Source of the DNA: Anabaena sp. UHCC 0187
GTDB lineage: Bacteria > Cyanobacteriota > Cyanobacteriia > Cyanobacteriales > Nostocaceae
Assembly: GCF_009712035.1 (NCBI RefSeq)
Contig: NZ_VILB01000001.1
Coordinates: 124,001-188,000, forward strand
DNA length: 64,000 nucleotides
Reading direction: 5' to 3'
Position numbers and translations under genes: made by a program. The notes beneath the pieces were generated by a model. It was given only the letters and a program-made list of their open reading frames with translations, made no database searches and was not told the DNA's origin. Below, piece by piece: positions 57,023 to 64,000 of the stretch; position 1 is the stretch's first letter, and every line of letters starts with the position of its first letter.

Positions 57023-57304
57023 TTGTAATGGTTATCACTTAGATGAGATCCGGCAAAACCTTTGATTAATCAGCTTTACACTACTTGTTTATGTCCCTGA
57101 TCTGAGAAAAAATTTTTTTGATGCCCACTTTGATAGAATAGGAATGGATTCTATATTCATTTTACTGTCAAACTCCCAGCAGCGACGGTAAAATTAAAAT
57201 ATCCGATTGAGTCCTATAATTAAGGTAAAAGTCCATATTCTTTAAGGTATTGCTTATTTGCTATTAATTAACTTAAAATATTCAAATTATTGACTATTGT
57301 TAAA

Positions 57305-58084
57305 ATGATCAAATTAATCTTTTTAGGATCAGGTTCAGCATTCACAGTTGGAGCAGATAATTTTCAGTCAAATATGTTGATAGTTAATGAGCAAAACCAG
57401 AAGCTGTTAATAGATTGTGGCACAGATATTAGGTTTTCTCTTCATCAAGCCGGATTTTCTCATTGTGATATTACTGATATTTACATTAGTCACCTCCATG
57501 CTGATCATGTCGGGGGACTAGAATATATTGCTTTTAATACATTATTTGATCCCAGATGTAAAAAACCAAAACTATATACAAGTAAAGATATTGCTAGTGA
57601 TTTGTGGGATAGAACCTTATCTGGTGGACTTAGGTTTCTGAATGATGATATTGCCGATATAGGTAGCTTTTTTGAACAGGAAAAAATCAAACATGAAGGT
57701 TATTTCCATTGGCAAGAAATCCAATTTAATCTTGTCCGAGTTACTCATGTTGATAGTGGGTATTATCTAATGCCTAGCTATGGACTATTTTTTCAATTAG
57801 CAGGAGTCAAGATATTTATAACTACAGATACTCAATTATGTTTAAATACAAATAATAAATTCTATGAGCAAGCTGATATGATCTTTCATGATTGCGAAAC
57901 CTCTCTCTATCCCAGCCCTGTTCATGCTACTTACCAACAATTAAGCAACTTACCAGAAACAATTAAAAGCAAAATGTGGCTTTATGGTTATCAACCAATA
58001 GCACTTCCCGATGCTAAAAAAGACGGATTTTGTGGCTTTGTTCAACGGGGACAAATTTTTGAATTTCCTGCATTAACTAAATAA
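57305..58084 (+). CDS. MBL-fold metallo-hydrolase
   Basis: 259 aa from ATG 57305 (MIKLIFLGSGSAFTVG); the TTG at 57290 is less likely. The metal motif is SHLHADHVGG with further ligands in VTHVDSG, TTDTQL and the late HDCETS. This layout is close to RNase Z/AtsA-like beta-lactamase-fold hydrolases, but the protein is shorter and no exosite is clear. Substrate unknown. It is convergent with pyrE. Confidence 0.88.
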   Translation: MIKLIFLGSGSAFTVGADNFQSNMLIVNEQNQKLLIDCGTDIRFSLHQAGFSHCDITDIYISHLHADHVGGLEYIAFNTLFDPRCKKPKLYTSKDIASDLWDRTLSGGLRFLNDDIADIGSFFEQEKIKHEGYFHWQEIQFNLVRVTHVDSGYYLMPSYGLFFQLAGVKIFITTDTQLCLNTNNKFYEQADMIFHDCETSLYPSPVHATYQQLSNLPETIKSKMWLYGYQPIALPDAKKDGFCGFVQRGQIFEFPALTK

Positions 58085-58114
58085 TATTTATCTTACTAAA
58101 AATAAACTTATTAG

Positions 58115-58141
58115 GGTGGGTTAGACTGTTGTTAACCCACC
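58115..58141. terminator. bidirectional hairpin between the MBL and pyrE genes
   Basis: GGTGGGTTA and TAACCCACC form a 9-bp stem with a 9-base loop between convergent genes. The sequence is also a common dispersed repeat (GGGTGGGTTA). Confidence 0.6.
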
Positions 58142-58180
58142 ATTCTTTAAGCAAATAATCCTAAATTTCTCAACTAAGAA

Positions 58181-58810
58181 TTAATTAACAGATGAATTAA
58201 TTTCTCGATACCGTTCCTGAAGATCCTGAATCGTAAATAAAGCCTCAAATTGCAACCCAGCAGACTCATATAACTCCCCACCTCCTTGCAACCTATCTAT
58301 CAGGGAGATTACTCGATCTACCGTATAACCTGCTGCCTGTAAACGCTCCACAGCCTTGAGCGCAGATTGTCCAGTGGTGACGACATCTTCCAAAACTACG
58401 ACTTTTGCCCCTGGAGATAAATTGGGGCCTTCAATATAAGCCATTGTCCCGTGTCCCTTGGCTTCCTTGCGAATAATCAAAGCTGGCAGCGGTCTATTTT
58501 CATACACAGAAACCACACTTACTGCTGATACAATGGGATCAGCCCCCAAGGTTAAACCGGCTACAGCCTGAGTATCTGCTGGTAACAGGGGTAACAGCAA
58601 TCTTGCCATAGCCAAAGCGCCTTGGGGATGAAGTGTTACTTGTTTACCATTAATATAGTAAGAACTACGTTGACCAGAGGAAAGAACAAAATCACCTTCT
58701 TGATACGCAAGCTGGCAAAATAAATCTAGTAGCTTTTGACGGAGGGTAGTTAAATCAGTATTAGCTGCCCAAATATCTGAGTTGCTAGGGGTTTGAGTGG
58801 AATAAAACAT
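58181..58810 (-). CDS. pyrE: orotate phosphoribosyltransferase
   Basis: 209 aa. The PRPP-binding motif is VVVLEDVVTTGQSALKAVE, with Lys in IIRKEAKGHG and the family start GDFVLSSGQRSSYYINGK. It makes OMP from orotate and PRPP in UMP synthesis. It is a single gene, in the usual full length. Confidence 0.96.
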   Translation of the reverse strand: MFYSTQTPSNSDIWAANTDLTTLRQKLLDLFCQLAYQEGDFVLSSGQRSSYYINGKQVTLHPQGALAMARLLLPLLPADTQAVAGLTLGADPIVSAVSVVSVYENRPLPALIIRKEAKGHGTMAYIEGPNLSPGAKVVVLEDVVTTGQSALKAVERLQAAGYTVDRVISLIDRLQGGGELYESAGLQFEALFTIQDLQERYREINSSVN

Positions 58811-58911
58811 TACAAACCATTAAAAGTTGTGTTACACCAAAGTTGAAACTCAACAGAGTTCTCAAATTAAGCATAAATTAAGATTCACCCAAAAATTGAG
58901 GAGTTGGCAAT

Positions 58912-59346
58912 ATGGGTATAAAATTTAAAGCCTTGAGTGGATTACTGGTACTTCTAGCTACCAGTTCCGCCTTTCCTGGGGTGGTTACGGCTCAAACTGA
59001 AACACCTAACGAGGAAACAACCAGTAATGCTTTTGAACGAGCTTACTTTCGCCATGATCCTAATTTTTACGATAATGGCAGTTTAAAACGGCAGGTAGAT
59101 TCTTTACTTGGGCCTGGGAGTAAATTTGGTACTACCTTCCCTGACAATGAAATCGCTAAAGATGCTGAGTTAGTAAATACTCTCTATCATGATGCACTCG
59201 CGCAACAAGCGACAAATGATCCCTATCTTCGCACACCTGATTTACCCAATCCCTACGACTCTTCTCTGTTAATGTCTCCCCGCTATAATGGCAACAAGCT
59301 CAAAATCGGTACTGAATACCGTTTTGAAAACTTACCATCTCGGTAA
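58912..59346 (+). CDS. secreted hypothetical protein
   Basis: 144 aa. A signal peptide of about 27 residues ends GVVTAQ. The mature part (ERAYFRHDPNFYDNGSLKRQ, FPDNEIAKDAELVNTLYHDA) is a conserved cyanobacterial family of unknown function as far as I can tell. It is convergent with the rdgB gene. Confidence 0.7.
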   Translation: MGIKFKALSGLLVLLATSSAFPGVVTAQTETPNEETTSNAFERAYFRHDPNFYDNGSLKRQVDSLLGPGSKFGTTFPDNEIAKDAELVNTLYHDALAQQATNDPYLRTPDLPNPYDSSLLMSPRYNGNKLKIGTEYRFENLPSR

Positions 59347-59354
59347 ACATCATC

Positions 59355-59387
59355 AGTTCTGGGTTTTGATTCACTCATCCCAGAACT
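59355..59387. terminator. hairpin between convergent genes
   Basis: AGTTCTGGG and CCCAGAACT form a 9-bp stem with a 15-base loop; it serves both the secreted protein gene and rdgB. Confidence 0.6.
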
Positions 59388-59965
59388 TACTTTAAAACTT
59401 TTATTAACTGCGGAACTAAAGATTTTAAAGCATTACCACGATGACTAATTGACTTTTTTAAATCTGTCGTCATTTGGGCAAAAGTCAATTGTTTCTCTGG
59501 TACATAAAAAACTGGATCATAACCAAAGCCACCATCTCCACAGGGTGCAAACAAAATTTCACCGTGACAAATACCTTCAGATTGAATTACTATTTCTCCT
59601 TGAGGATTGGCAACGGCCATCGCACAAACAAACTGGGCTTGGCGATTTTTTTGATCACCTAATTCTTTTAATAACCTAGCAATGCGTTCTAGATCATTGT
59701 TACCATAACGAGCAGAATACACTCCTGGCGCACCATTGAGGGCATTTACCGCTAAACCAGAATCATCAGCGATCGCCCAATTACCTGTAACTTTGGCAAT
59801 TTCAGAAGCTTTTAAACAAGCATTTTCCGCAAAAGTTTCTCCTGTTTCTTCTACATCTAAATCTTCCGGTTTTAAAGTTAATTCCCAACCAGAATCAGCT
59901 AAATAAGCTTGCATTTCCCGCAACTTTCCGGGGTTTCCTGTGGCTACTACGAGTAATTTAGTCAT
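59387..59965 (-). CDS. rdgB: XTP/dITP diphosphatase
   Basis: 192 aa, the HAM1/RdgB family. Starts TKLLVVATGNPGKLREMQAY; core motif DDSGLAVNALNGAPGVYSAR and the end segment KKSISHRGNALK are diagnostic. It removes non-canonical purine nucleotides (ITP, XTP) from the pool. Confidence 0.96.
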   Translation of the reverse strand: MTKLLVVATGNPGKLREMQAYLADSGWELTLKPEDLDVEETGETFAENACLKASEIAKVTGNWAIADDSGLAVNALNGAPGVYSARYGNNDLERIARLLKELGDQKNRQAQFVCAMAVANPQGEIVIQSEGICHGEILFAPCGDGGFGYDPVFYVPEKQLTFAQMTTDLKKSISHRGNALKSLVPQLIKVLK

Positions 59966-60020
59966 TAGTTAATTGTCAGTTGTTAGTTGTGAGGAAATAG
60001 GTAAAAGATAGGGATTTTAT

Positions 60021-60047
60021 CAATTACCAATTACCAAATTACCAATT
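60021..60047 (+). repeat. STRR, CAATTAC units
   Basis: CAATTAC, CAATTAC, CAAATTAC, CAATT in tandem, reaching the stop codon of the phosphohexomutase gene. Confidence 0.7.
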
Positions 60048-61488
60048 AATTTGATTCCGCCCAAGTTTTCGCCCAAGCTAGAGTTTGGTGAACTTGTTCT
60101 ATTGTCGGGGCTTCACAATAAAGGCGTAAAACTGGTTCAGTTCCGCTAAATCTAATCATTAACCAACTTTGATCAGCTAGACGGAATTTATAACCATCAA
60201 TTGTTTGACAACCGATTACCGTTTTACCCGCAATTTCTGTGAGAGGTTGAGATTGTAACTGTTGTAATAGTCGCCCTCTGACTTCCATATTTGCTAAAGG
60301 TAAATCAATGCGATCATAGGTTGATGAAAAATCAGTTTGTTGTTGTAAATAGCGATAATACTCGCCTAAATCCAACCCTGATTCCACCACAGCTTCTAAT
60401 ACATAAAGCGCCGATAATAAGGCATCACGTTCGGGAATATGGCTACCATAACCAATGCCGCCGGATTCTTCACCACCTAGTAATACCTGTGTAGCTAACA
60501 TTCGGTCAGCAATGTATTTATAACCTACTGCCGTTTCATGGACAGAAAGGTGATGTAGGGCGGCTACACGGGGAATTAAGTCAGAACCGCTCACAGTTTT
60601 GACAATTTCGCCCTGAAAGTGACGGCGTAGGGTGAGATGGTCAATTAAAATGGGAATCAAGATTTGAGAACTGAGGAAATTAGCATCTTGATCTACTGCG
60701 GCAATGCGATCGCAATCGCCATCAAATACTAAACCTACCGTTAAACCCGTTTTATTGGTTTCTCGATGAGTTTTCATGACTGTAAATAGCCGGGAAAGAT
60801 ACTTTGGTAAAGGTTCAGGCGCACCACCTTCAAACAGAGGATCACGTTCGCTATTAATTTCCTGAATTTGTTCCCCTAATAGTCGTGCTAATCCTCCAGC
60901 CGCCGCCCCGTGCATGACATCCACAAATATTGTTAATTTGCCAGAAGCAATCACTTTTTTAATTTTGCCAAGATCCACTTTAGCCGCTAATGCTTGACAA
61001 TAACTCGGCCAAGGATCAAAGGTTTCTTCTTTGCCTGGAGTTGCTGCCGGTTCAACTGTTTCTGATAATAAGGCTTCTATCTCTTGCGTAACTTCCTGTG
61101 GGACTGAACCACCAAAAGCACTTTTAACTTTTAATCCTAAATATGCACCAGGATTATGGCTGGCTGTAACAACTAATGCCCCCAACGCCTTGAGTTCTTG
61201 CGCCGCCCAGCTATAAGCCGGAGTTGGTGCAAAAGTTTCGCTAAATAAGACATTAAAACCAACTGCGGTGACAGCATTAGCCACAACCCGGGCAAATTCT
61301 TCCGCCATAAATCGGCGGTCATAACCGACAATAATTGTCCGACTACCCACTTCAGAAAAGTAAGTTTTATGTAAAACTTTGGCTGCTACAGTTGCTACTA
61401 AGGCCAGGCGTTCAAAGGTAAACTCCTCACCTATCACACCCCGCCAGCCATCCGTACCAAACTTGATTGGGTTAGTTAAAACTGGCAT
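60046..61488 (-). CDS. phosphoglucomutase/phosphomannomutase family protein
   Basis: 480 aa alpha-D-phosphohexomutase. The phosphoserine loop is VVTASHNPGAYLGLKV, the metal loop is FDGDCDRIAAVD, the sugar loop is GGEESGGIGY and the phosphate-binding loop is IRFSGTEPVLRLYCE. Substrate choice (glucose, mannose or glucosamine phosphate) cannot be settled from sequence. Confidence 0.93.
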   Translation of the reverse strand: MPVLTNPIKFGTDGWRGVIGEEFTFERLALVATVAAKVLHKTYFSEVGSRTIIVGYDRRFMAEEFARVVANAVTAVGFNVLFSETFAPTPAYSWAAQELKALGALVVTASHNPGAYLGLKVKSAFGGSVPQEVTQEIEALLSETVEPAATPGKEETFDPWPSYCQALAAKVDLGKIKKVIASGKLTIFVDVMHGAAAGGLARLLGEQIQEINSERDPLFEGGAPEPLPKYLSRLFTVMKTHRETNKTGLTVGLVFDGDCDRIAAVDQDANFLSSQILIPILIDHLTLRRHFQGEIVKTVSGSDLIPRVAALHHLSVHETAVGYKYIADRMLATQVLLGGEESGGIGYGSHIPERDALLSALYVLEAVVESGLDLGEYYRYLQQQTDFSSTYDRIDLPLANMEVRGRLLQQLQSQPLTEIAGKTVIGCQTIDGYKFRLADQSWLMIRFSGTEPVLRLYCEAPTIEQVHQTLAWAKTWAESN

Positions 61489-61548
61489 AAAAATATCCTA
61501 AATTTCTAGTTGACGATTTTAGCATTTATACAGGTAATGGGTCATGGC

Positions 61549-62205
61549 CTATTTCCTTTGACTTAACAGGGAAATTGCCATTGGTAAAATTCGATGCTCC
61601 TGTACTTGAATTCTAGCGTGTAGTGTTTCCGATGTATCATTGGCTAGAACTGGAACAGCCGATTGGATTAAAATTTCGCCACTATCAACTTCTAAAGAAA
61701 CAAGATGTACACTACAGCCAGTAATTTTGACTTTAGCGGCTATTGCCTGTTCTACAGCTTGTACTCCCTTAAAACTCGGTAATAAACTGGGATGGATATT
61801 AATGATGCGATTAGGAAAAGCGTCAATTAAAACTTGTGTTACTAATCGCATCCATCCCGCCATAATTACGAATTCCACATCATACTGCTGCAATGTTTGG
61901 ACAATTTTACTATCAAATTTTTCCCGATTTTTGCAGTCACGATGATTCAATAGTACAGCTTCTACACCCCATTTTTCAGCCCTAGCTGCTGCCTTCGCTT
62001 CAGGATTATTGTAAATTAAAACTTGAATTTGGGCGTTAATTTTACCCTCGGCAATAGCTTGGGCAATTACTTCAAAATTACTCCCATTTCCAGAAGCCAT
62101 AATTCCTAGTTTCAAAGGCTTGTCAGATGAAACTTGGCAATTATAAATATCAGGAGAAATGAGACTAGCCGTAGTATTTATTAGGGAATCATGAATCATA
62201 AACAA
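61549..62205 (-). CDS. purN: phosphoribosylglycinamide formyltransferase
   Basis: 218 aa. Starts KLGIMASGNGSNFEVIAQAI; catalytic Asn-His-Asp set is seen in IINIHPSLLPSFKG and GCSVHLVSLEVDSGEI. It formylates GAR with 10-formyl-THF in purine synthesis. The pilin-like gene ends 4 bases upstream of its start on the same strand. Confidence 0.95.
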   Translation of the reverse strand: MFMIHDSLINTTASLISPDIYNCQVSSDKPLKLGIMASGNGSNFEVIAQAIAEGKINAQIQVLIYNNPEAKAAARAEKWGVEAVLLNHRDCKNREKFDSKIVQTLQQYDVEFVIMAGWMRLVTQVLIDAFPNRIINIHPSLLPSFKGVQAVEQAIAAKVKITGCSVHLVSLEVDSGEILIQSAVPVLANDTSETLHARIQVQEHRILPMAISLLSQRK

Positions 62206-62208
62206 TGA

Positions 62209-63144
62209 TTATTTTAACAAAATTGAGCCTGTTGGACATTGAACTTGCCCAGATGCTTTGGTGGGAATTTTAGGAATTGCTGGGGCTTTAGTTGCAGGTT
62301 TTACAGTTTCACAAATAGCGGTATTTGTCAATGTTTCTCCTTTAACTTTTGTGATAAATACAATTCCTGTATAGCTTTTTAATTCAGGTTTTTTAGCAGT
62401 AGCCGTGTTAACGACATTTTGATTATTTTTACCTTGAGAAATGATCTGATAACGGTAATTCTCAGTTTCCGACTCTATCCCCATTTGTAGGTCTTGAATG
62501 GTTTTTGCAAACTTATTTTGCTCTACAAAATAAGCCTGTTGGCTGCGATTCATTGATTTTACTATGGTTTCAGCTTCAGCTTGGGGATTATTAGCTGATT
62601 TTTCCGTATTCGGATCAATTAATTCAACATTTTTAGGTAATATTGCATTGTCAGAAACTTTTTTAAATAGAGATACATCCTCAGAAAACTTCGTAGGTCT
62701 TAGTTCTCCGGGATTAGTACCCTGTATTTGTAGCCGCATTTGACCATCCGCCGTAAAATCAAAAATAGTTAAAACTGGTTTAGGATTGTCAGGGAGAGTA
62801 ATATCCAGATACATTGGGTTTGGTGTGGAGTTAATCTCATACTTTAATGGGTAGGCAGCAGATTTGTCACCAATTTCCATAACTAAAAACATTTTGCCAT
62901 CAGGAGTGAAGACAAAACCGATATTTGGACCTGAAGAATCTTTACTTTCCCATTGTCCCACCAGTTTTTTCATAATAGTATCTTTATCAGAATTACCTGG
63001 TTGAGATACCATAGGTGTTGGTGTTGTTGTCGGTTGCGCTAGTACATTTGTTTGAAATGTCAATGGTAAAGCTACTAATAAGCTGTAAGTCAGGACTTTA
63101 CTAGCAGTTTTGAGTTGATCAAGTTTAAGAACAATTTGTGGCAT
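62209..63144 (-). CDS. type IV pilin-like G/H family protein
   Basis: 311 aa with a signal/anchor helix (TYSLLVALPLTFQTNVLAQP). The C-terminal part (SMNRSQQAYFVEQNKFAKTI, ETENYRYQI, LKSYTGIVFIT) matches the cyanobacterial 'type IV pilin-like G/H' domain. The middle (MKKLVGQWESKDSSGPNIGF) resembles a lipocalin-like region. The canonical N-terminal prepilin methylation site is not seen. Function unknown; probably extracytoplasmic. Confidence 0.75.
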   Translation of the reverse strand: MPQIVLKLDQLKTASKVLTYSLLVALPLTFQTNVLAQPTTTPTPMVSQPGNSDKDTIMKKLVGQWESKDSSGPNIGFVFTPDGKMFLVMEIGDKSAAYPLKYEINSTPNPMYLDITLPDNPKPVLTIFDFTADGQMRLQIQGTNPGELRPTKFSEDVSLFKKVSDNAILPKNVELIDPNTEKSANNPQAEAETIVKSMNRSQQAYFVEQNKFAKTIQDLQMGIESETENYRYQIISQGKNNQNVVNTATAKKPELKSYTGIVFITKVKGETLTNTAICETVKPATKAPAIPKIPTKASGQVQCPTGSILLK

Positions 63145-63265
63145 TTAGGTAGATTCCAATTTATTAACAGGATCTTAGCAGTCCTGATAGAGATTATGTA
63201 AACTTATCTATAAAGTTTGTTATTTTGCTGATATATTATGCCATTTTTCAGTCCTATTTAATCAC

Positions 63266-64000
63266 ATGATCATGAAACCATCCCATTCTTCTCAGGTAAA
63301 ATTGCTAGATAATGATACCGTTGCTGCTTGGATTTTTCTCACTCCAGCACTGATTTTGTTAACTTTGTTTATAATTTGGCCAATTATCTATTTGTTTTAC
63401 CTGAGTTTTACTGCTGGTAGTTTCACTTCTAGAGGTATTTATTGGGTAGGATTAAAAAATTATTGGCGATTATTACTCAACTCCGATTTTTGGCAAGTTA
63501 TTTTTAATACGGCTTATTTTACCACCGCTACCCTCATTCCCAGTTTAGTGATTCCTCTCGGACTCGCGGTATTATTAAACCGTTCCATTGCCATGCGGGG
63601 AATTTTACGAAGTGCCTATTTTCTCCCCTCTATTATCTCCCTTGTGGCTGCGGGTTTAGGATTTCGTTGGTTATTTCAAGATACAGGTCCAGTCAATGGG
63701 TTGTTAAGTATATTTGGTATTGCTAAAGTCTCCTGGTTAGGAGATACATTTTGGGCAATGCCAGTAATTATTTTATTCAGTATTTGGAAACAAATCGGCT
63801 TTAATATGGTGGTTTTCTTAGCTGGGTTACAAGCAATTCCCCCTAGTCGTTATGAAGCTGCGGAATTAGACGGGGCTAATGATTGGCAACAATTTTGGCA
63901 TATTACTTTACCGGGATTAAGATCAACGGTGATATTTGCCACTATTACTACTGCAATTTTCACATTACGTAGTTTTGAATCTGTTTATATCTTGACTGGT
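63266..64000 (+). CDS. ABC sugar transporter permease (cut by window end)
   Basis: 245 codons are visible and the frame is open at the window end. ATG at 63266 or 63272. It is a MalF/UgpA-type permease: TM helices start AAWIFLTPALILLTLFIIWP, and the EAA loop is YEAAELDGANDWQQFWHITL. It forms half of an importer channel; related cyanobacterial systems take up glucosylglycerol or glycerol-3-phosphate. The other permease and ATPase lie beyond the window. Confidence 0.9.
   Translation, partial: MIMKPSHSSQVKLLDNDTVAAWIFLTPALILLTLFIIWPIIYLFYLSFTAGSFTSRGIYWVGLKNYWRLLLNSDFWQVIFNTAYFTTATLIPSLVIPLGLAVLLNRSIAMRGILRSAYFLPSIISLVAAGLGFRWLFQDTGPVNGLLSIFGIAKVSWLGDTFWAMPVIILFSIWKQIGFNMVVFLAGLQAIPPSRYEAAELDGANDWQQFWHITLPGLRSTVIFATITTAIFTLRSFESVYILTG

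Noticed and set aside
1-64000. tRNA or rRNA genes
   Set aside because: No cloverleaf-like segments with T-loop GTTCGA-type motifs or rRNA signatures were found by eye; a tRNAscan run would settle this.

Overview
The window looks like chromosomal DNA from a filamentous, heterocyst-type cyanobacterium (Nostocales; Anabaena/Dolichospermum-like). The evidence is: an AT-rich genome, many copies of the HIP1 octamer GCGATCGC, heptanucleotide tandem repeats (STRR) between and even inside genes, cytochrome c6, a group 2 sigma factor, large multi-PAS hybrid kinases, a CyRepA1-type replication protein, and many protein families typical of cyanobacteria.

Layout. 1-2.0 kb: end of a DUF4336 protein, a HEPN-like protein with zinc fingers, and a small ribbon-helix-helix-like protein. 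2.1-6.5 kb: a 1,461-aa CHASE/PAS/GAF hybrid histidine kinase. 6.6-9.9 kb: RDD membrane protein, ribosomal proteins L33 and S18, and an RNase II family enzyme. 10-18.1 kb: a minus-strand signalling block. It has a pseudo-receiver, a CheY-like receiver, a kinase with a candidate cyanobacteriochrome GAF domain, and a large REC-wHTH-HPt-REC-REC-GGDEF regulator whose GGDEF domain is broken by a 5-bp duplication; a small zinc-ribbon gene here has a nonsense codon. 18.4-28.3 kb: metalloprotease, ferrochelatase-like protein with a natural six-His tail, aldo/keto reductase, XRE regulator, MFS transporter, and acetolactate synthase ilvB with a zinc-ribbon tail.

28.3-35.5 kb is an accessory island. It holds HicBA, another small TA-like pair, a VapC remnant, a tandem-protease/TPR lipoprotein, an Rpn-type nuclease, a COP23 lipoprotein and a Ser/Thr kinase. 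It lies between the true 3' end of ilvB and a roughly 170-bp direct copy of that 3' end. 35.5-39.9 kb: TonB-dependent receptor, TonB and cytochrome c6.

40.4-44.5 kb is the most unusual part. A Fe(II)/2-oxoglutarate enzyme has the HxG facial motif of BesD-type amino-acid radical halogenases. It is followed by a heme-oxygenase-like diiron oxidase (BesC/UndA/CADD fold), then a DMT-type exporter divergent from an arginine amidinotransferase; GNAT acetyltransferases follow. BesD and BesC are consecutive enzymes in the Streptomyces route from lysine through 4-chlorolysine to 4-chloroallylglycine. A halogenase/HDO/amidinotransferase/exporter set in a cyanobacterium is therefore a strong candidate for an undescribed route to a small chlorinated, unsaturated and/or guanidino amino acid.

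45.7-64 kb: sigma factor, primosomal helicase PriA with amplified N-terminal repeats, a short double-glycine-leader peptide candidate, a dienelactone hydrolase-like protein, CyRepA1, a TPR protein, an MBL-fold hydrolase, then housekeeping genes (pyrE, rdgB, phosphohexomutase, purN), a pilin-like protein and the start of a sugar ABC permease cut by the window edge.
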